Positions 10,295 to 19,007 are shown, numbered from the stretch's first letter. The stretch: 64,000 bases of DNA from an uncultured Collinsella sp. (GCA_902491055.1 CABUGI010000003.1:10929-74928), one strand, 5' to 3'. The notes: generated by a model not told the origin, from the letters alone. Made by a program: numbers and translations.

Positions 10295-11032
10295 ATGGAT
10301 AACTATTTGGACTTGATGCGCGCTCGCCGCGAGCAGATTCTGGAACGTTTTTATGCGGCGCTCGATCGCGCGGGCCGTCCCCACGACGCCGCGCGCCTCA
10401 TTGCCGTGTCCAAGACCGTTGGTGTCGATGAGACCGTTGCCGCCATCCAGGCGGGGTATCGCCATTTTGCCGAGAATCGCCCGCAGGAGCTGGTTCGCAA
10501 GCTCACAGGTTTGGCGGAGCATCCGGAGCTGCCCGAGGTGCGCTTCGATATGATCGGCAACCTGCAGACCAATAAGATCAATGCGGTGCTGGGCTCAGCC
10601 GAGCTGATTCACTCGGTGGGTTCGCTGCATCTGGCGCAGGCGATCTCGAGCCGTGCTGCCCGCAAGATTGAGGCAGGCGAACTCGCCGGCCCCCAGCGTG
10701 TGCTCATTGAGGTCAATGTGAGTGGTGAGGAGTCGAAGGGAGGCTTTTCGCCCGATGAGATTCGCGCCGCCGCGGGTGAGCTTGCGGAACTTGAGGGAAT
10801 TTGCGTACAGGGGCTTATGACTATGGCGCCCCGGGGGAATAAGGATGTGGCACGCCGCACCTTTGCGGGGCTTCGTGAGCTGAGGGATGAGCTGGAGGCG
10901 GCGCATCCCGATTTGAACCTGCCTGAGCTTTCCTGCGGCATGAGCGAAGACTTTGAGCCTGCCCTTGAGGAGGGCTCTACGCTCGTTCGCCTGGGCAGGG
11001 TAGTATTTAGCCCGGAGTTTGCAGTAAAATAA
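10295..11032 (+). CDS. ylmE: YggS/YlmE-family pyridoxal phosphate homeostasis protein
   Basis: PLP-binding TIM-barrel protein of the YggS/PROSC family that buffers pyridoxal phosphate. The PLP lysine is in LIAVSKTV (about residue 36); HFAENRPQEL, HSVG and LSCGMSEDFEPAL are family motifs. Length 245 aa. The ATG at 10295 is chosen because CGGAGG precedes it, while an upstream in-frame GTG at 10211 lacks one. ylmE-sepF-ylmG-divIVA order is the same as in Gram-positive division clusters. Confidence 0.92.
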   Translation: MDNYLDLMRARREQILERFYAALDRAGRPHDAARLIAVSKTVGVDETVAAIQAGYRHFAENRPQELVRKLTGLAEHPELPEVRFDMIGNLQTNKINAVLGSAELIHSVGSLHLAQAISSRAARKIEAGELAGPQRVLIEVNVSGEESKGGFSPDEIRAAAGELAELEGICVQGLMTMAPRGNKDVARRTFAGLRELRDELEAAHPDLNLPELSCGMSEDFEPALEEGSTLVRLGRVVFSPEFAVK

Positions 11033-11092
11033 GGCTCTGAAGTGCGCACTGATTATCGGGGCGCCTGCACTAAACCGCGAGAGGACACAACC

Positions 11093-11815
11093 ATGGGCTT
11101 CCTTGACGAGATTAAAAATAAGATGCACCTGGGCGGCCAGCAGGGTTACGACCAGGGTTATGGCCAGGACGACGACTACGGCTACGATGACGGCTATGAC
11201 GATAGTTATCAGGGCAACGGCTACAGCGGTGCTTCGGGCGAGGGCTTCTACACCCAAGACGAGCCGAGCAACGGCCTGCTTGGTCAGACGCGCCGCGGTG
11301 AAGCTGAGTCGGTTGCCGTGTATACGCGCTCCGGTCAGCTGGTCGGCGATGACTCCCGCCATGCCACGACGTATAACCCGCCTTCGCGCTCGCAGGACAG
11401 TGTTGCGAGCGGTTATCGTCCCGGTGCCTATGACACGCCGTCGAGCTACGCCGAGAATACCCGCGCCCGTGCCGCCGCTGCACCCGCGCCTGCACCGAGC
11501 GATGCCTCGGCCTATGCGAGCAATATCATCAACGCCACGCCGCAGCTGCCGGCCTATGTCCTGCGCCCCGAGAGCTATGACGACGTGGAGACTGTGGTGC
11601 GCCGCGTTCGCACCAAGCAGCCTGTCGCACTGATTTTTGTGGGCGTACGCACCGAAGTTGCCAAGCGCGTCTTGGACTTCTCTTACGGCTTTGCCTGCGG
11701 TCTGGGTGCCACGGTCAAGGAGGTGGGCGACCGCGTGTTCATGGTGCTGCCCGCCGGTTGCGAGGTCAAAGATTCCGATCTCAAGAAGCTTCGTGCCGAC
11801 GGCTACCTTAAGTAA
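11093..11815 (+). CDS. sepF: Cell division protein SepF
   Basis: Cytoplasmic FtsZ-binding protein that tethers Z-ring filaments to the membrane. It begins MGFLDEIKNKMHLG, a likely amphipathic membrane-binding helix, followed by a Tyr/Asp/Gly-rich low-complexity linker (about residues 20-150) and the SepF core (about 160-235, VLRPESYDDVETVVRRVR to VFMVLPAG). Length is 240 aa, long because of the linker. The ATG at 11093 follows GAGAGGAC; an upstream GTG at 11042 is rejected. ylmG follows in the same frame. Confidence 0.93.
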   Translation: MGFLDEIKNKMHLGGQQGYDQGYGQDDDYGYDDGYDDSYQGNGYSGASGEGFYTQDEPSNGLLGQTRRGEAESVAVYTRSGQLVGDDSRHATTYNPPSRSQDSVASGYRPGAYDTPSSYAENTRARAAAAPAPAPSDASAYASNIINATPQLPAYVLRPESYDDVETVVRRVRTKQPVALIFVGVRTEVAKRVLDFSYGFACGLGATVKEVGDRVFMVLPAGCEVKDSDLKKLRADGYLK

Positions 11816-11836
11816 AGACAAGACGAGGAGATTCCC

Positions 11837-12118
11837 ATCAACATCTACACTATCGTCCAGCTGGTCAACACGCTGTTCAACTTCTATTCCACGCTCATTG
11901 TCGTCTACTGCTTTATGACGTGGATTCCCATGAAGCAGGGTGGTTTGCTTCAGGATATTGCTGCGGTGCTTGATAGCGTGTGCGGTCCGTGGCTCAACCT
12001 GTTCCGTCGTTTCATCCCGCCGATGGGCGGTATCGATTTTTCGCCGGTCGTTGCGATTATTGCGTTGCAGTTGGTGCAGAGGCTGGTTCTGCAGCTTCTT
12101 ATAGGTATACTCGTGTAG
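11837..12118 (+). CDS. ylmG: YggT/YlmG-family membrane protein, probable ATC start
   Basis: Small membrane protein with two hydrophobic segments, family role in division or membrane organisation not settled. The sequence from NIYTIVQLVNTLFNFYSTL through FMTWIP aligns by eye with full-length YggT proteins, yet no ATG, GTG or TTG lies in frame between the sepF stop and the first segment. GAGGAG (11825-11830) is followed by ATT (11831) and ATC (11837); ATC with 6-nt spacing is the best start, giving 93 aa. The first ATG in frame, 11915, would delete the first membrane segment. Confidence 0.75.
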   Translation: MNIYTIVQLVNTLFNFYSTLIVVYCFMTWIPMKQGGLLQDIAAVLDSVCGPWLNLFRRFIPPMGGIDFSPVVAIIALQLVQRLVLQLLIGILV

Positions 12119-12179
12119 AACTGTCTTAGTAACTTACGTCGGGCGTGTAGCGCCGAGGCGATGAAAAAGGAGACTTGTT

Positions 12180-12854
12180 ATGGCTATTACCCCTGCAGAC
12201 ATCCAGGCTCAGACTTTCTCTGAGGCCAAGCGTGGCTACGATCCTGCCGAGGTCGACGTCTTCTTGGAGACGCTGTCCTCCGAGGTTGACGCTATGCTCG
12301 CTAAGATCGTCGACCTTAAGGGTCGTCTGACTGCTACCGAGCAGCAGCTTGCCGATGCGCAGGCTCAGCTTGCCCAGGCTCAGGATGCCACCGCCCAGGC
12401 CGTTCCTGCCGCCCCCGTGGCTGCTCCCGCCCCTGACTTCTCCGCTCAGGAGCGCCAGATTTCCGCTGCCCTGATCGCTGCCCAGCAGACCGCTGAGACC
12501 ATCGTCAACGATGCCAACGAGAACGCTGAGCGTATCCGCAACGAGGCTGACGCCAAGGCCCGCGAGGTTATCCGCCAGGCTCTGACCGAGAAGCAGGCCG
12601 AGCTCGAGGAGATCGATCGTCTCAAGGCTTCCCGTGAGGAGTTCAAGGCAGAGTATCTCAAGCTCATCCAGCACTTCATGGACGATGCCCAGAATTCCTT
12701 CCCGGCCGATCTGATGGCTTCCACGCCGGTCGGTTCTGCCGCTTCTCCTGCAGTGACTGTTCCCGCCGAGCCGCTGCCCGTCGCTGACCCGGTTGTCCCC
12801 GTGGCCGATCCCTTCGCCCCGATCGACAACTTTGCTGCCGACGACCTGGACTAA
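12180..12854 (+). CDS. divIVA: DivIVA-domain protein
   Basis: Coiled-coil polar/septal scaffold of the DivIVA/Wag31/GpsB family. The N-terminal lipid-binding domain (ITPADIQAQTFSEAKRGYDPAEVDVFL) is followed by a Gln/Ala-rich coiled coil, another coil around residues 95-165 and a Pro/Val/Asp-rich tail. Length 224 aa. AAAAAGGAG precedes the ATG. It closes the division cluster and is followed by a strong terminator, after which gene order turns to the opposite strand. Confidence 0.92.
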   Translation: MAITPADIQAQTFSEAKRGYDPAEVDVFLETLSSEVDAMLAKIVDLKGRLTATEQQLADAQAQLAQAQDATAQAVPAAPVAAPAPDFSAQERQISAALIAAQQTAETIVNDANENAERIRNEADAKAREVIRQALTEKQAELEEIDRLKASREEFKAEYLKLIQHFMDDAQNSFPADLMASTPVGSAASPAVTVPAEPLPVADPVVPVADPFAPIDNFAADDLD

Positions 12855-12880
12855 CATTCGGCCTACAATTTAGTGCCTAG

Positions 12881-12910
12881 AAAGGACCCGCAGCTTGCGG
12901 GTCCTTTTTT
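12881..12910 (+). terminator. Rho-independent terminator after divIVA
   Basis: Perfect 12-bp stem AAAGGACCCGCA (12881-12892) with TGCGGGTCCTTT (12896-12907) and a T run. Confidence 0.93.
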
Positions 12911-13021
12911 ATGACTGTGCCGGAGTGCGTAACATAAAAAACCGAGCCCTGCACATAATGGCGCAGAACTCGGCGAATGGGTGAGCGGTAAAAGGTAGGT
13001 TTTAGGGCATGTGCCAAAAAA

Positions 13022-13552
13022 CTACTTGAGGAGGAAGTTGGGGAGGGGAATGGTACGGGCCTCGCGATGCTCGGGGTCGGCGATGTGGTCGGCAGGATAG
13101 CCACAGACAAGCATGTGATAGGGATAAACGCCCTTGGGCAGATTGAACTGCTCCTGTGCCACCTCTGGCTTAAAATGGCATACCCAGCACGTTCCCAGGC
13201 CCTGCTCGGTGGCCTCCATCATCATCTGATCGCAAACGATGGATGTATCGATTTCGCTGGAATTCATCTGATCATACGGGCGCACCCAAGCATCATCGGT
13301 AACGCTGCAAATAAGGAAGATAAGCGGAGCGCCAAAGATAGACCCATCACGAGCAAACCGAGGCTGACAAACAGCAGCCTTCTCCAGAAGCTCAGGCGTA
13401 TCCAACACCATCACACGGGTTGGATGATTATTACAAGCAGAAGGAGCAATCCGCCCAGCCTCAACAATGGCATCCACCACAGCTTGCTCAACAGAACGAT
13501 CCTCAAACTCACGACAAGAATATCGACCCCGAGCCAGATCCATATACGACAT
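13022..13552 (-). CDS. Nitroreductase-family flavoprotein
   Basis: FMN-dependent NAD(P)H oxidoreductase of the nitroreductase fold, substrate unknown. It begins with a Met-Ser-Tyr-Met-Asp start followed by ARGRYSCREF, then EAGRIAPSACNNHP (FMN phosphate-binding region) and ends with the usual VCGYPAD stretch. Length 176 aa, a minimal version. The ATG at 13552 follows GGAGG on the minus strand; the longer frame to 13618 is hydrophobic and lacks an RBS. The 5' half uses many T-ending codons, unlike neighbours, which may reflect transfer or weak codon selection. Confidence 0.85.
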   Translation of the reverse strand: MSYMDLARGRYSCREFEDRSVEQAVVDAIVEAGRIAPSACNNHPTRVMVLDTPELLEKAAVCQPRFARDGSIFGAPLIFLICSVTDDAWVRPYDQMNSSEIDTSIVCDQMMMEATEQGLGTCWVCHFKPEVAQEQFNLPKGVYPYHMLVCGYPADHIADPEHREARTIPLPNFLLK

Positions 13553-13736
13553 ACAAGCCCTCCAACAATTTAAAATCAAACAAACCCAAAGTAACCCAAA
13601 CAGTATCCAAAGCAGCAATCAGCCAATCGCTCATCGAATACCAAAGTAAAACCCCGAGCAATCAAGGGTCATCACAGCAAAGGCCCCACCACGCTCAACC
13701 CCTCAGCCAAAGTTCCCAATGGTGGTACGTAAGGGA

Positions 13737-13813
13737 GCGGGCCCGACCACTAATACCTTTTGAACGACTCTGCTTGCAGCCGGAGTGAAAAAGGTATTAG
13801 TGGTCGGGCCCGC
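13737..13813. repeat. 25-bp perfect inverted repeat between nitroreductase and DUF47 gene
   Basis: Arms 13737-13761 and 13789-13813 are perfect complements (begin GCGGGCCCGACCACTAATAC), separated by 27 bp. It lies upstream of the nitroreductase and downstream of the DUF47 gene, both on the minus strand, and has no clear T run. Confidence 0.85.
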
Positions 13814-13837
13814 GACCGGTGGGACACGTACCCCCAA

Positions 13838-14461
13838 TTAACTGTTCTTCATGACAATCGAATCCACAACATCGGCCACATTCTCACAGCAGTCAGCGCA
13901 GTACTCCAGGAAGGCGTACACGTCACGCCAGGCGATGACCTCGAGCGGGTCCTTGCCGTTAACGTGCAGGTTGCGCATGGCGTTGATATAGAGCTCGTCG
14001 GCTTCGGACTCGATGGTGTTGATCTGGATGACGAGTTCGCGCAGGGTCTTGGACTTGCGGTAGTTGGGCAGCTCGACCATCAGGTCTTTCATGGCGCGGC
14101 AGGCGTCAGTCACCTTGTGAGCGATGACGATGGCGTCGGGATGGATGCTCTGGATGTTGGTGAAGTAGACGCGCTGCACGACGCCCTCGATGCGGTCGAG
14201 CACGGTGTCGAGTGAGCAGCTCATCAGATCCAGATCCTCGCGCTCGAGCGGGGTGATAAAGGCGGTGAGCAAGGCGTCTTCGAGCTCGTGGTGCTTCTTG
14301 TCTGCCGCATGCTCAATCGCATGCATCTTATCGAGCATGTCGTGGATCTGCGCGGGGTCAAAGTTCTCAAAAATCTTGGTGAGCAGCTCGGCTGCCTGAA
14401 CGGCGAGGTCGGCGCAGGCAACGTAGTTATCAAAGTAGAACGAATCGGGTTTCTTTGCCAT
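13838..14461 (-). CDS. DUF47/PhoU-like accessory protein of Pit transporter
   Basis: Helical PhoU-like protein (DUF47, YkaA type) of 207 aa, typically encoded beside low-affinity phosphate transporters and thought to regulate them. Recognised by the opening around FYFDNYVACADLAVQAAELL, the HAAD/HHELEDALL helix and FITPLEREDLDLM. It is encoded downstream of pit with a 67-nt gap on the same strand, so the pair is probably an operon. GAAAGGA precedes the ATG. Confidence 0.88.
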   Translation of the reverse strand: MAKKPDSFYFDNYVACADLAVQAAELLTKIFENFDPAQIHDMLDKMHAIEHAADKKHHELEDALLTAFITPLEREDLDLMSCSLDTVLDRIEGVVQRVYFTNIQSIHPDAIVIAHKVTDACRAMKDLMVELPNYRKSKTLRELVIQINTIESEADELYINAMRNLHVNGKDPLEVIAWRDVYAFLEYCADCCENVADVVDSIVMKNS

Positions 14462-14528
14462 GGGTGGGTCCTTTCGAGGCGAAGACGGGTGGGCGAAGTA
14501 ATGCGGTCCGGATGGACGTTCGGTTTGA

Positions 14529-15578
14529 CTAGAGGAACATCATGAACAGCTTGGCCATGACAAAGCTGATGAGTCCGCAGGCGGGGAAGGTGAAGAACCA
14601 GGTGAACATCATGTCTTTGACGACGCCGAAGTTGATGGCTGAGAGGCGCTTGACGGCACCGACGCCCATGATGGCGCAGGTCTTGATGTGTGTGGAGGAC
14701 ACGGGGATGCCGGTAAGGGTGGCAAGCAGCAGGTTTGCGGCGCCCGCCAGGTCGGCGGAGAAGCCCTGATACTTTTCGAGCTTGACCATGCTCTGGCCGA
14801 CGGACTTGATGATGCGCTCGCCGCCCACGCTGGTGCCGATACCCATAGTGGCCGAGCACAGCAGCATAATCCAGATGGGGATGCCTGCATCGCCGACGCT
14901 CGTCTGGCCGCTGGCAAAGGCCACGCCTAAAAAGAGCACGCCGATGAACTTCTGTCCATCCTGCGCGCCGTGCATAAAGCTCATGGCCGCAGCGCTCGCG
15001 ATCTGAGCGTATTTAAAGAAGACATTGGCACGTCGCCTGTTGGCGGCGGCGAAAAGAATCGAGACGAGCTTGCACAGGACCCAGCCCATGACAAAGCCCA
15101 GGCCGATGGAGAGCGCCAGGCCGTAGATGACCTTCATCCACTCGTGGACGTTGACGCTGCTCGCACCGCCGAGGGCGATGGCGGCACCGGTCAGGCCGGC
15201 GATAAGGCTGTGGCTTTGCGAGGTGGGGATGCCAAAACGCGACGCTGTGGCGCCGTAGACGACGATGGAGAACAGCGCCGCGCATAGGCAGGCGAGCGCC
15301 ATGGTGCTGTTTCCGCCAAAGTCGACGATATGTGAGATGGTGTTGGCGACGCTCGCGTTAAAGTGCGTCATGATGAGCACGCCGAGGAAGTTGAATGCGG
15401 CGCTCATGAGAATGGCGGCGCGGGCGGGCATGCAACGCGTAGTGACGCAGGTCGCGATGGCGTTGGGCGCGTCGGTCCATCCATTGACGAAGATGGCACC
15501 CAACGCGAGGATCACGGTGACGGCAAGGACTGGGTTCGACACAATTTGGCCGAGGAAGGTTGAGAACGTTACGTCCAT
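14529..15578 (-). CDS. pit: Inorganic phosphate transporter, Pit family
   Basis: Low-affinity cation-coupled phosphate transporter with about ten membrane segments in 349 aa. The duplicated PiT signature is visible as GWTDAPNAIATCV near residue 33 and FMHGAQDGQKFIGV near residue 205, with GIPTSQSH and GIPVSSTH pairs. It complements the high-affinity Pst system at 5.7-10.2 kb. The start at 15578 gives MDVTFSTFLGQ; a GAGAAAG lies upstream. Confidence 0.93.
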   Translation of the reverse strand: MDVTFSTFLGQIVSNPVLAVTVILALGAIFVNGWTDAPNAIATCVTTRCMPARAAILMSAAFNFLGVLIMTHFNASVANTISHIVDFGGNSTMALACLCAALFSIVVYGATASRFGIPTSQSHSLIAGLTGAAIALGGASSVNVHEWMKVIYGLALSIGLGFVMGWVLCKLVSILFAAANRRRANVFFKYAQIASAAAMSFMHGAQDGQKFIGVLFLGVAFASGQTSVGDAGIPIWIMLLCSATMGIGTSVGGERIIKSVGQSMVKLEKYQGFSADLAGAANLLLATLTGIPVSSTHIKTCAIMGVGAVKRLSAINFGVVKDMMFTWFFTFPACGLISFVMAKLFMMFL

Positions 15579-15828
15579 ATATGGGCTTTCTCGAAGTTTG
15601 CAGACACGTTACAAAAACATGATAAATCGTATCACCTCCTGCGGGTCTCTTTACCGAGTTCTGATGGGAGAAGTGGACTTTTTGGCACTAAAATTGAATA
15701 TTAGCCCTGTTGACCGCGGGTGTTCTTTTTGCTAACACGCCATGCGGACACGTGCGATTACTACGACACTCCAAAACCACAGTCTGTTCGCTTTACAACA
15801 TACAAACATGCGTTCGATAATAGGAGGC

Positions 15829-16167
15829 ATGGAATATCGACAGACAGACGGCAAAACTCGGCGCGTGCACAAGCAGTATGTGGACGTCGTGGCCCGCATC
15901 CTCGCGGGCGGACAGGTCGTGCCGGTCACCGTCTGCTGGGTCGACGGCCGTTGTTTTACGATCGACGAAATTATCTCGACCACCGGGTTTGGCCTGATGG
16001 TCTACGGCATCCGTACGGCAACATATAAGGTGCGTTTTGGCGGGCACGCGACCGAGTTGTATCTGGAGGACCAGACGCGCGAGCGGGCAGACGGCTCGCA
16101 GGCACACGTGATGCGTTGGTGGGTCTGGGCCTTTGATCGTACGCTTGAGGGCGAGCGCCGTAGGTAA
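15829..16167 (+). CDS. Hypothetical protein
   Basis: About 112 aa, soluble, rich in Trp, Arg and Val in the second half (MRWWVWAFDR near the end). I do not recognise a named function; the shape, a small beta-rich domain with HKQYVDVVARI and VCWVDGRCFTIDEI, resembles uncharacterised actinobacterial proteins that bind nothing known. The start is uncertain: AGGAGG ends only 1 nt before the ATG at 15829, and an in-frame ATG at 15808 has no RBS. It stands alone between pit (divergent) and the Bax1-I gene. Confidence 0.6.
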   Translation: MEYRQTDGKTRRVHKQYVDVVARILAGGQVVPVTVCWVDGRCFTIDEIISTTGFGLMVYGIRTATYKVRFGGHATELYLEDQTRERADGSQAHVMRWWVWAFDRTLEGERRR

Positions 16168-16245
16168 GGACGTGCGGCATTCGGGTACAATGGCAGGAAT
16201 CTTGTCACCTACGGCGCTGTCGTGCGCTTTTTGAAAGGACGAAGT

Positions 16246-16941
16246 ATGAACGATATCCAGGGCTATCAGAACGGCCCCATCGAGACCGGTGCAAGCCGTG
16301 CCAAGGAGATGTCGCCGCGCGCGTACAACCTTGTCATGTCTGCCCTGATCTTTTTGGGCTTTTGCGCCATGGGCGTCGGTGCTTACTTTACGAGCACCAT
16401 GTCGTTTGCGCGCATGATGATGAGCGGCGCCGCTTTGCCGCTGGTCTTTGGCTCATTTATTTTGACCATCGTCGGCATGGTCATGATGTCGGCCGCCGCC
16501 AGCAAGCAGTCCGTGGGCCTGTCCCTTGTGGGCTACGTAATCTTTGCGAGCACCTTTGGCCTGACCGCGTCGTTTGGCCTTGCCAACTACGACCTGCCCA
16601 CCATCAACACTGCCTTTATCGCCACGGCCGCTATCACCTTTGTCTTTGGCGCGTTGGGTGTGACCTTCCCCAAGTTCTTCCAGCGTGTGTATGGCATTGG
16701 TTTTGGCATCCTGCTTGCCACGATTCTGGTCGAGATCGTGCTGATGTTTATGGGCGTCTCGCAGACCATCACCGACCTGATTGTGATCGTGGTGTTCGCC
16801 GGCTTTATTGGCTACGACACCTATGTGGCCACGACAGTGCCGCCCACGCTGCCCAACGCCGTGCTCATGGCATCCAACCTGTTCGTGGACATCATTAACG
16901 TGTTCCTGCGCATTCTGAACATCCTTGGTCGTCGCGACTAG
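16246..16941 (+). CDS. Bax inhibitor-1/YccA-family membrane protein
   Basis: Seven-segment membrane protein of the Bax1-I family (YbhL/YetJ type; some members are pH-sensitive calcium leak channels). Seven hydrophobic stretches are visible from residue 30 on, and the C-terminal segment carries FIGYDTYVA and NLFVDIINVFLRIL, the aspartate pair area typical of the family. Length 231 aa. The ATG at 16246 follows GAAAGGACG; the ATG-like start at 16222 overlaps the RBS. A terminator follows. Confidence 0.9.
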   Translation: MNDIQGYQNGPIETGASRAKEMSPRAYNLVMSALIFLGFCAMGVGAYFTSTMSFARMMMSGAALPLVFGSFILTIVGMVMMSAAASKQSVGLSLVGYVIFASTFGLTASFGLANYDLPTINTAFIATAAITFVFGALGVTFPKFFQRVYGIGFGILLATILVEIVLMFMGVSQTITDLIVIVVFAGFIGYDTYVATTVPPTLPNAVLMASNLFVDIINVFLRILNILGRRD

Positions 16942-16985
16942 TGCCAAATTGCAGCGGTGCTTGCCGCGCACGCAATTCGATGCGA

Positions 16986-17013
16986 AAGGCGGTCCTTCGG
17001 GGCCGTCTTTTTT
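16986..17013 (+). terminator. Terminator after Bax1-I gene
   Basis: GGCGGTCC, loop TTCG, GGGCCGTC with two wobble pairs, then six or more T. Confidence 0.8.
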
Positions 17014-17079
17014 GTACACGGCGGGGTATTATGGATGGGAAAAGCCGATAGCGGCAGAGACCGAGAAAGGTGACCACTT

Positions 17080-18213
17080 ATGGCAGACGTCGACAACAGG
17101 AACCGTAACCGCAGGTCCAATCGAACGGGTCAGCCCAATCCCAAGCGCGAGGCGCGTGCTAAGGCCGCCGAGCGCCATGTGGCGGCTGTGTCCGAGGCCT
17201 GCGCCAAGGACATTGAGCGCTCGCTTGCCGGCGTGCGCGAGTTCGATGGTATGCCTGCCGGATTTGTCGCGGCGATGAAGGCCAAGGCCCAAGCGGCCGA
17301 CGCTGCCGAGGAACAGGTTGCTGAGGAGTCTGAGGCCGCCGAGGTCGAGACCGCTGAGGTTGCGTCCGCCGAGACTGTGGTCACGGCCGAGCCTGCACCC
17401 GCAGAGGAGGCCGCGGAGATCGAGTCCGCGCCTGCTGCTGAGGAGCCCGCTCCGGTCCTGCCCGAGGTCACCGTGCTCGACGCCTCTGCCACGCAGGCCA
17501 TTCTGGATAACGGCCGAGGCTACGCGCAGTTCTGTGACATGGCCGTGCTCGCCTTTGCCTCGTTCACCAACCCGGGCGGTGGCTACATCCAGGGCTATCT
17601 GGGTCAGGAGGCCACGCTCTGCGCCGATTCGTATCTGTACAACGTACTCGATAAGCAGCGCAAATGGTACGGCGAGAACCGTCGCCGCAATATCAACTGC
17701 GAGCTTTACCGCAACCGTGCGCTGGTGGTGCCTGCGGTGCGCTTCGACCGCAACCACGTGCATGCGTATGCCGACGTAATCGTTGCCGCTGCGCCCAACG
17801 TCAAGCGCGCTCGCCAGGAATATCGCGTGGGTGACGATGCCTTGCTGGATGCCCTGCGCGACCGTATCCGCTTTGTCCTTGCCATCTGCGATGAGCTGGG
17901 TCGCGAGAAGCTCGTGCTGGGTGCTTGGGGCTGCGATAATAACGGCTTTGACGCCGAGGCCGTAGCCGAGCTCTTCCGTAAGGAGCTCGCGTCGGGCGAC
18001 TTTAAGGTCAAGCAGGTCTTCTTTGCCGTGCCCTCTACGCGCTGGGACGAGGATTTTGCCAAGTTTGAGCACGTGCTGGCAAACTTCCCCGCGCGCAACG
18101 AGGAGTCCTATGCCCAGGTTGTCGCTCGCGCTGCGGCTGCTCGCGCCGCCGAGCAGGCCCAGACTGCCGCCGAGGACGATGAGGACGATGGCGATTGGCG
18201 CAAGTACCTGTAA
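17080..18213 (+). CDS. Microbial-type poly(ADP-ribose) glycohydrolase-like protein (TIGR02452 family)
   Basis: Macrodomain-fold protein related to bacterial PARG, expected to hydrolyse ADP-ribose linkages. The catalytic loop is FTNPGGGYIQGYLGQEATL (about residues 164-182), where the PGGG and the QE pair are the family signature, followed by LVLGAWGCDNNGF. Residues 1-130 are charged and then Ala/Glu/Pro-rich low complexity, absent from minimal family members. Length 377 aa. GAAAGG precedes the ATG; a strong terminator follows, so it is monocistronic. No ADP-ribosyltransferase partner is seen nearby. Confidence 0.82.
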   Translation: MADVDNRNRNRRSNRTGQPNPKREARAKAAERHVAAVSEACAKDIERSLAGVREFDGMPAGFVAAMKAKAQAADAAEEQVAEESEAAEVETAEVASAETVVTAEPAPAEEAAEIESAPAAEEPAPVLPEVTVLDASATQAILDNGRGYAQFCDMAVLAFASFTNPGGGYIQGYLGQEATLCADSYLYNVLDKQRKWYGENRRRNINCELYRNRALVVPAVRFDRNHVHAYADVIVAAAPNVKRARQEYRVGDDALLDALRDRIRFVLAICDELGREKLVLGAWGCDNNGFDAEAVAELFRKELASGDFKVKQVFFAVPSTRWDEDFAKFEHVLANFPARNEESYAQVVARAAAARAAEQAQTAAEDDEDDGDWRKYL

Positions 18214-18239
18214 TCGGTACGTGCCGACAGATAGGTCGA

Positions 18240-18272
18240 GCCGGCGGGAGGGGCTGCTCCCGTCGGCTTTTT
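18240..18272 (+). terminator. Terminator after PARG-like gene
   Basis: Stem GCCGGCGGGAG (18240-18250) with CTCCCGTCGGC (18257-18267), one wobble, then TTTTT. Confidence 0.9.
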
Positions 18273-18291
18273 ACTAAAGGAAGGGCTTACG

Positions 18292-18951
18292 ATGAAAAAC
18301 GTTCTGTGCTTTGGCGACAGCAATACCTATGGCTACGATCCGGCAGGTATGCGCGACAGCACCGCAGTGCGCTATGCGCAGGATGTGCGCTGGTGCGGTG
18401 TGGTGCAGCGTGACCTGGGTGAGGGTTGGCATGTGATTGAGGAAGGCCTAAATGGTCGCACGACGGTGCGCGACGATATGTGCCATCTGGACACCAACCT
18501 CAACGGCATTCGCGCGCTGCCGATGCTGCTCGAGGCCCATAAGCCGCTGGATGCGATCGTGATTATGCTGGGCACCAACGACTGCAAGACGGTCTTTGGC
18601 GTGACGGCCTCCGATATTGCCCGCGGCGCCATGGCGTTGATTCGCGCCGTCCGTGCGTTTGCCTGGACCGATGCCGCGCCCTGCCCACGGATTCTGCTGA
18701 TGGCGCCTATCAAGATTAAGCCGCAGATCGCCGACGTATATATGACCGATTTTGACGAGCATTCCGTAGAAGCCTCGGAACATTTTGGTGAGTACTACGC
18801 GCATGTGGCTGAGCAGTTTGGCTGCGACTTTTTGAATGCCGCCGATTTTGCCGAGCCGGGCGATATCGATTATCTGCACATGATGCCCGAGAGCCACGAG
18901 AGCTTGGGACATGCCGTGGCAGCCAAGCTCCAAGAGATGCTCGGTGAGTAG
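18292..18951 (+). CDS. SGNH/GDSL-family hydrolase
   Basis: Serine esterase-type hydrolase of 219 aa, cytoplasmic since no signal peptide is seen. The four SGNH blocks are present: GDSNTYG with the nucleophile Ser at residue 10, a Gly in GLNGRTT, MLGTNDCK with the Asn, and DYLHMMPESHE with the catalytic Asp/His. The closest well-known relatives are arylesterase or acyl-hydrolase enzymes, but substrate cannot be told. AAAGGAAGG precedes the ATG. Confidence 0.85.
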   Translation: MKNVLCFGDSNTYGYDPAGMRDSTAVRYAQDVRWCGVVQRDLGEGWHVIEEGLNGRTTVRDDMCHLDTNLNGIRALPMLLEAHKPLDAIVIMLGTNDCKTVFGVTASDIARGAMALIRAVRAFAWTDAAPCPRILLMAPIKIKPQIADVYMTDFDEHSVEASEHFGEYYAHVAEQFGCDFLNAADFAEPGDIDYLHMMPESHESLGHAVAAKLQEMLGE

Positions 18952-19007
18952 TGCAGCCCCAAAGCGGTACAAAAGTTCCCCTTGCGGCGGCTTGTTTCGT
19001 TTGTTTG

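Noticed and set aside
15579..15828. T-box or riboswitch in the pit upstream region
   Set aside because: No conserved aptamer motifs were found; the region is only AT-richer and probably promoter DNA for both directions.
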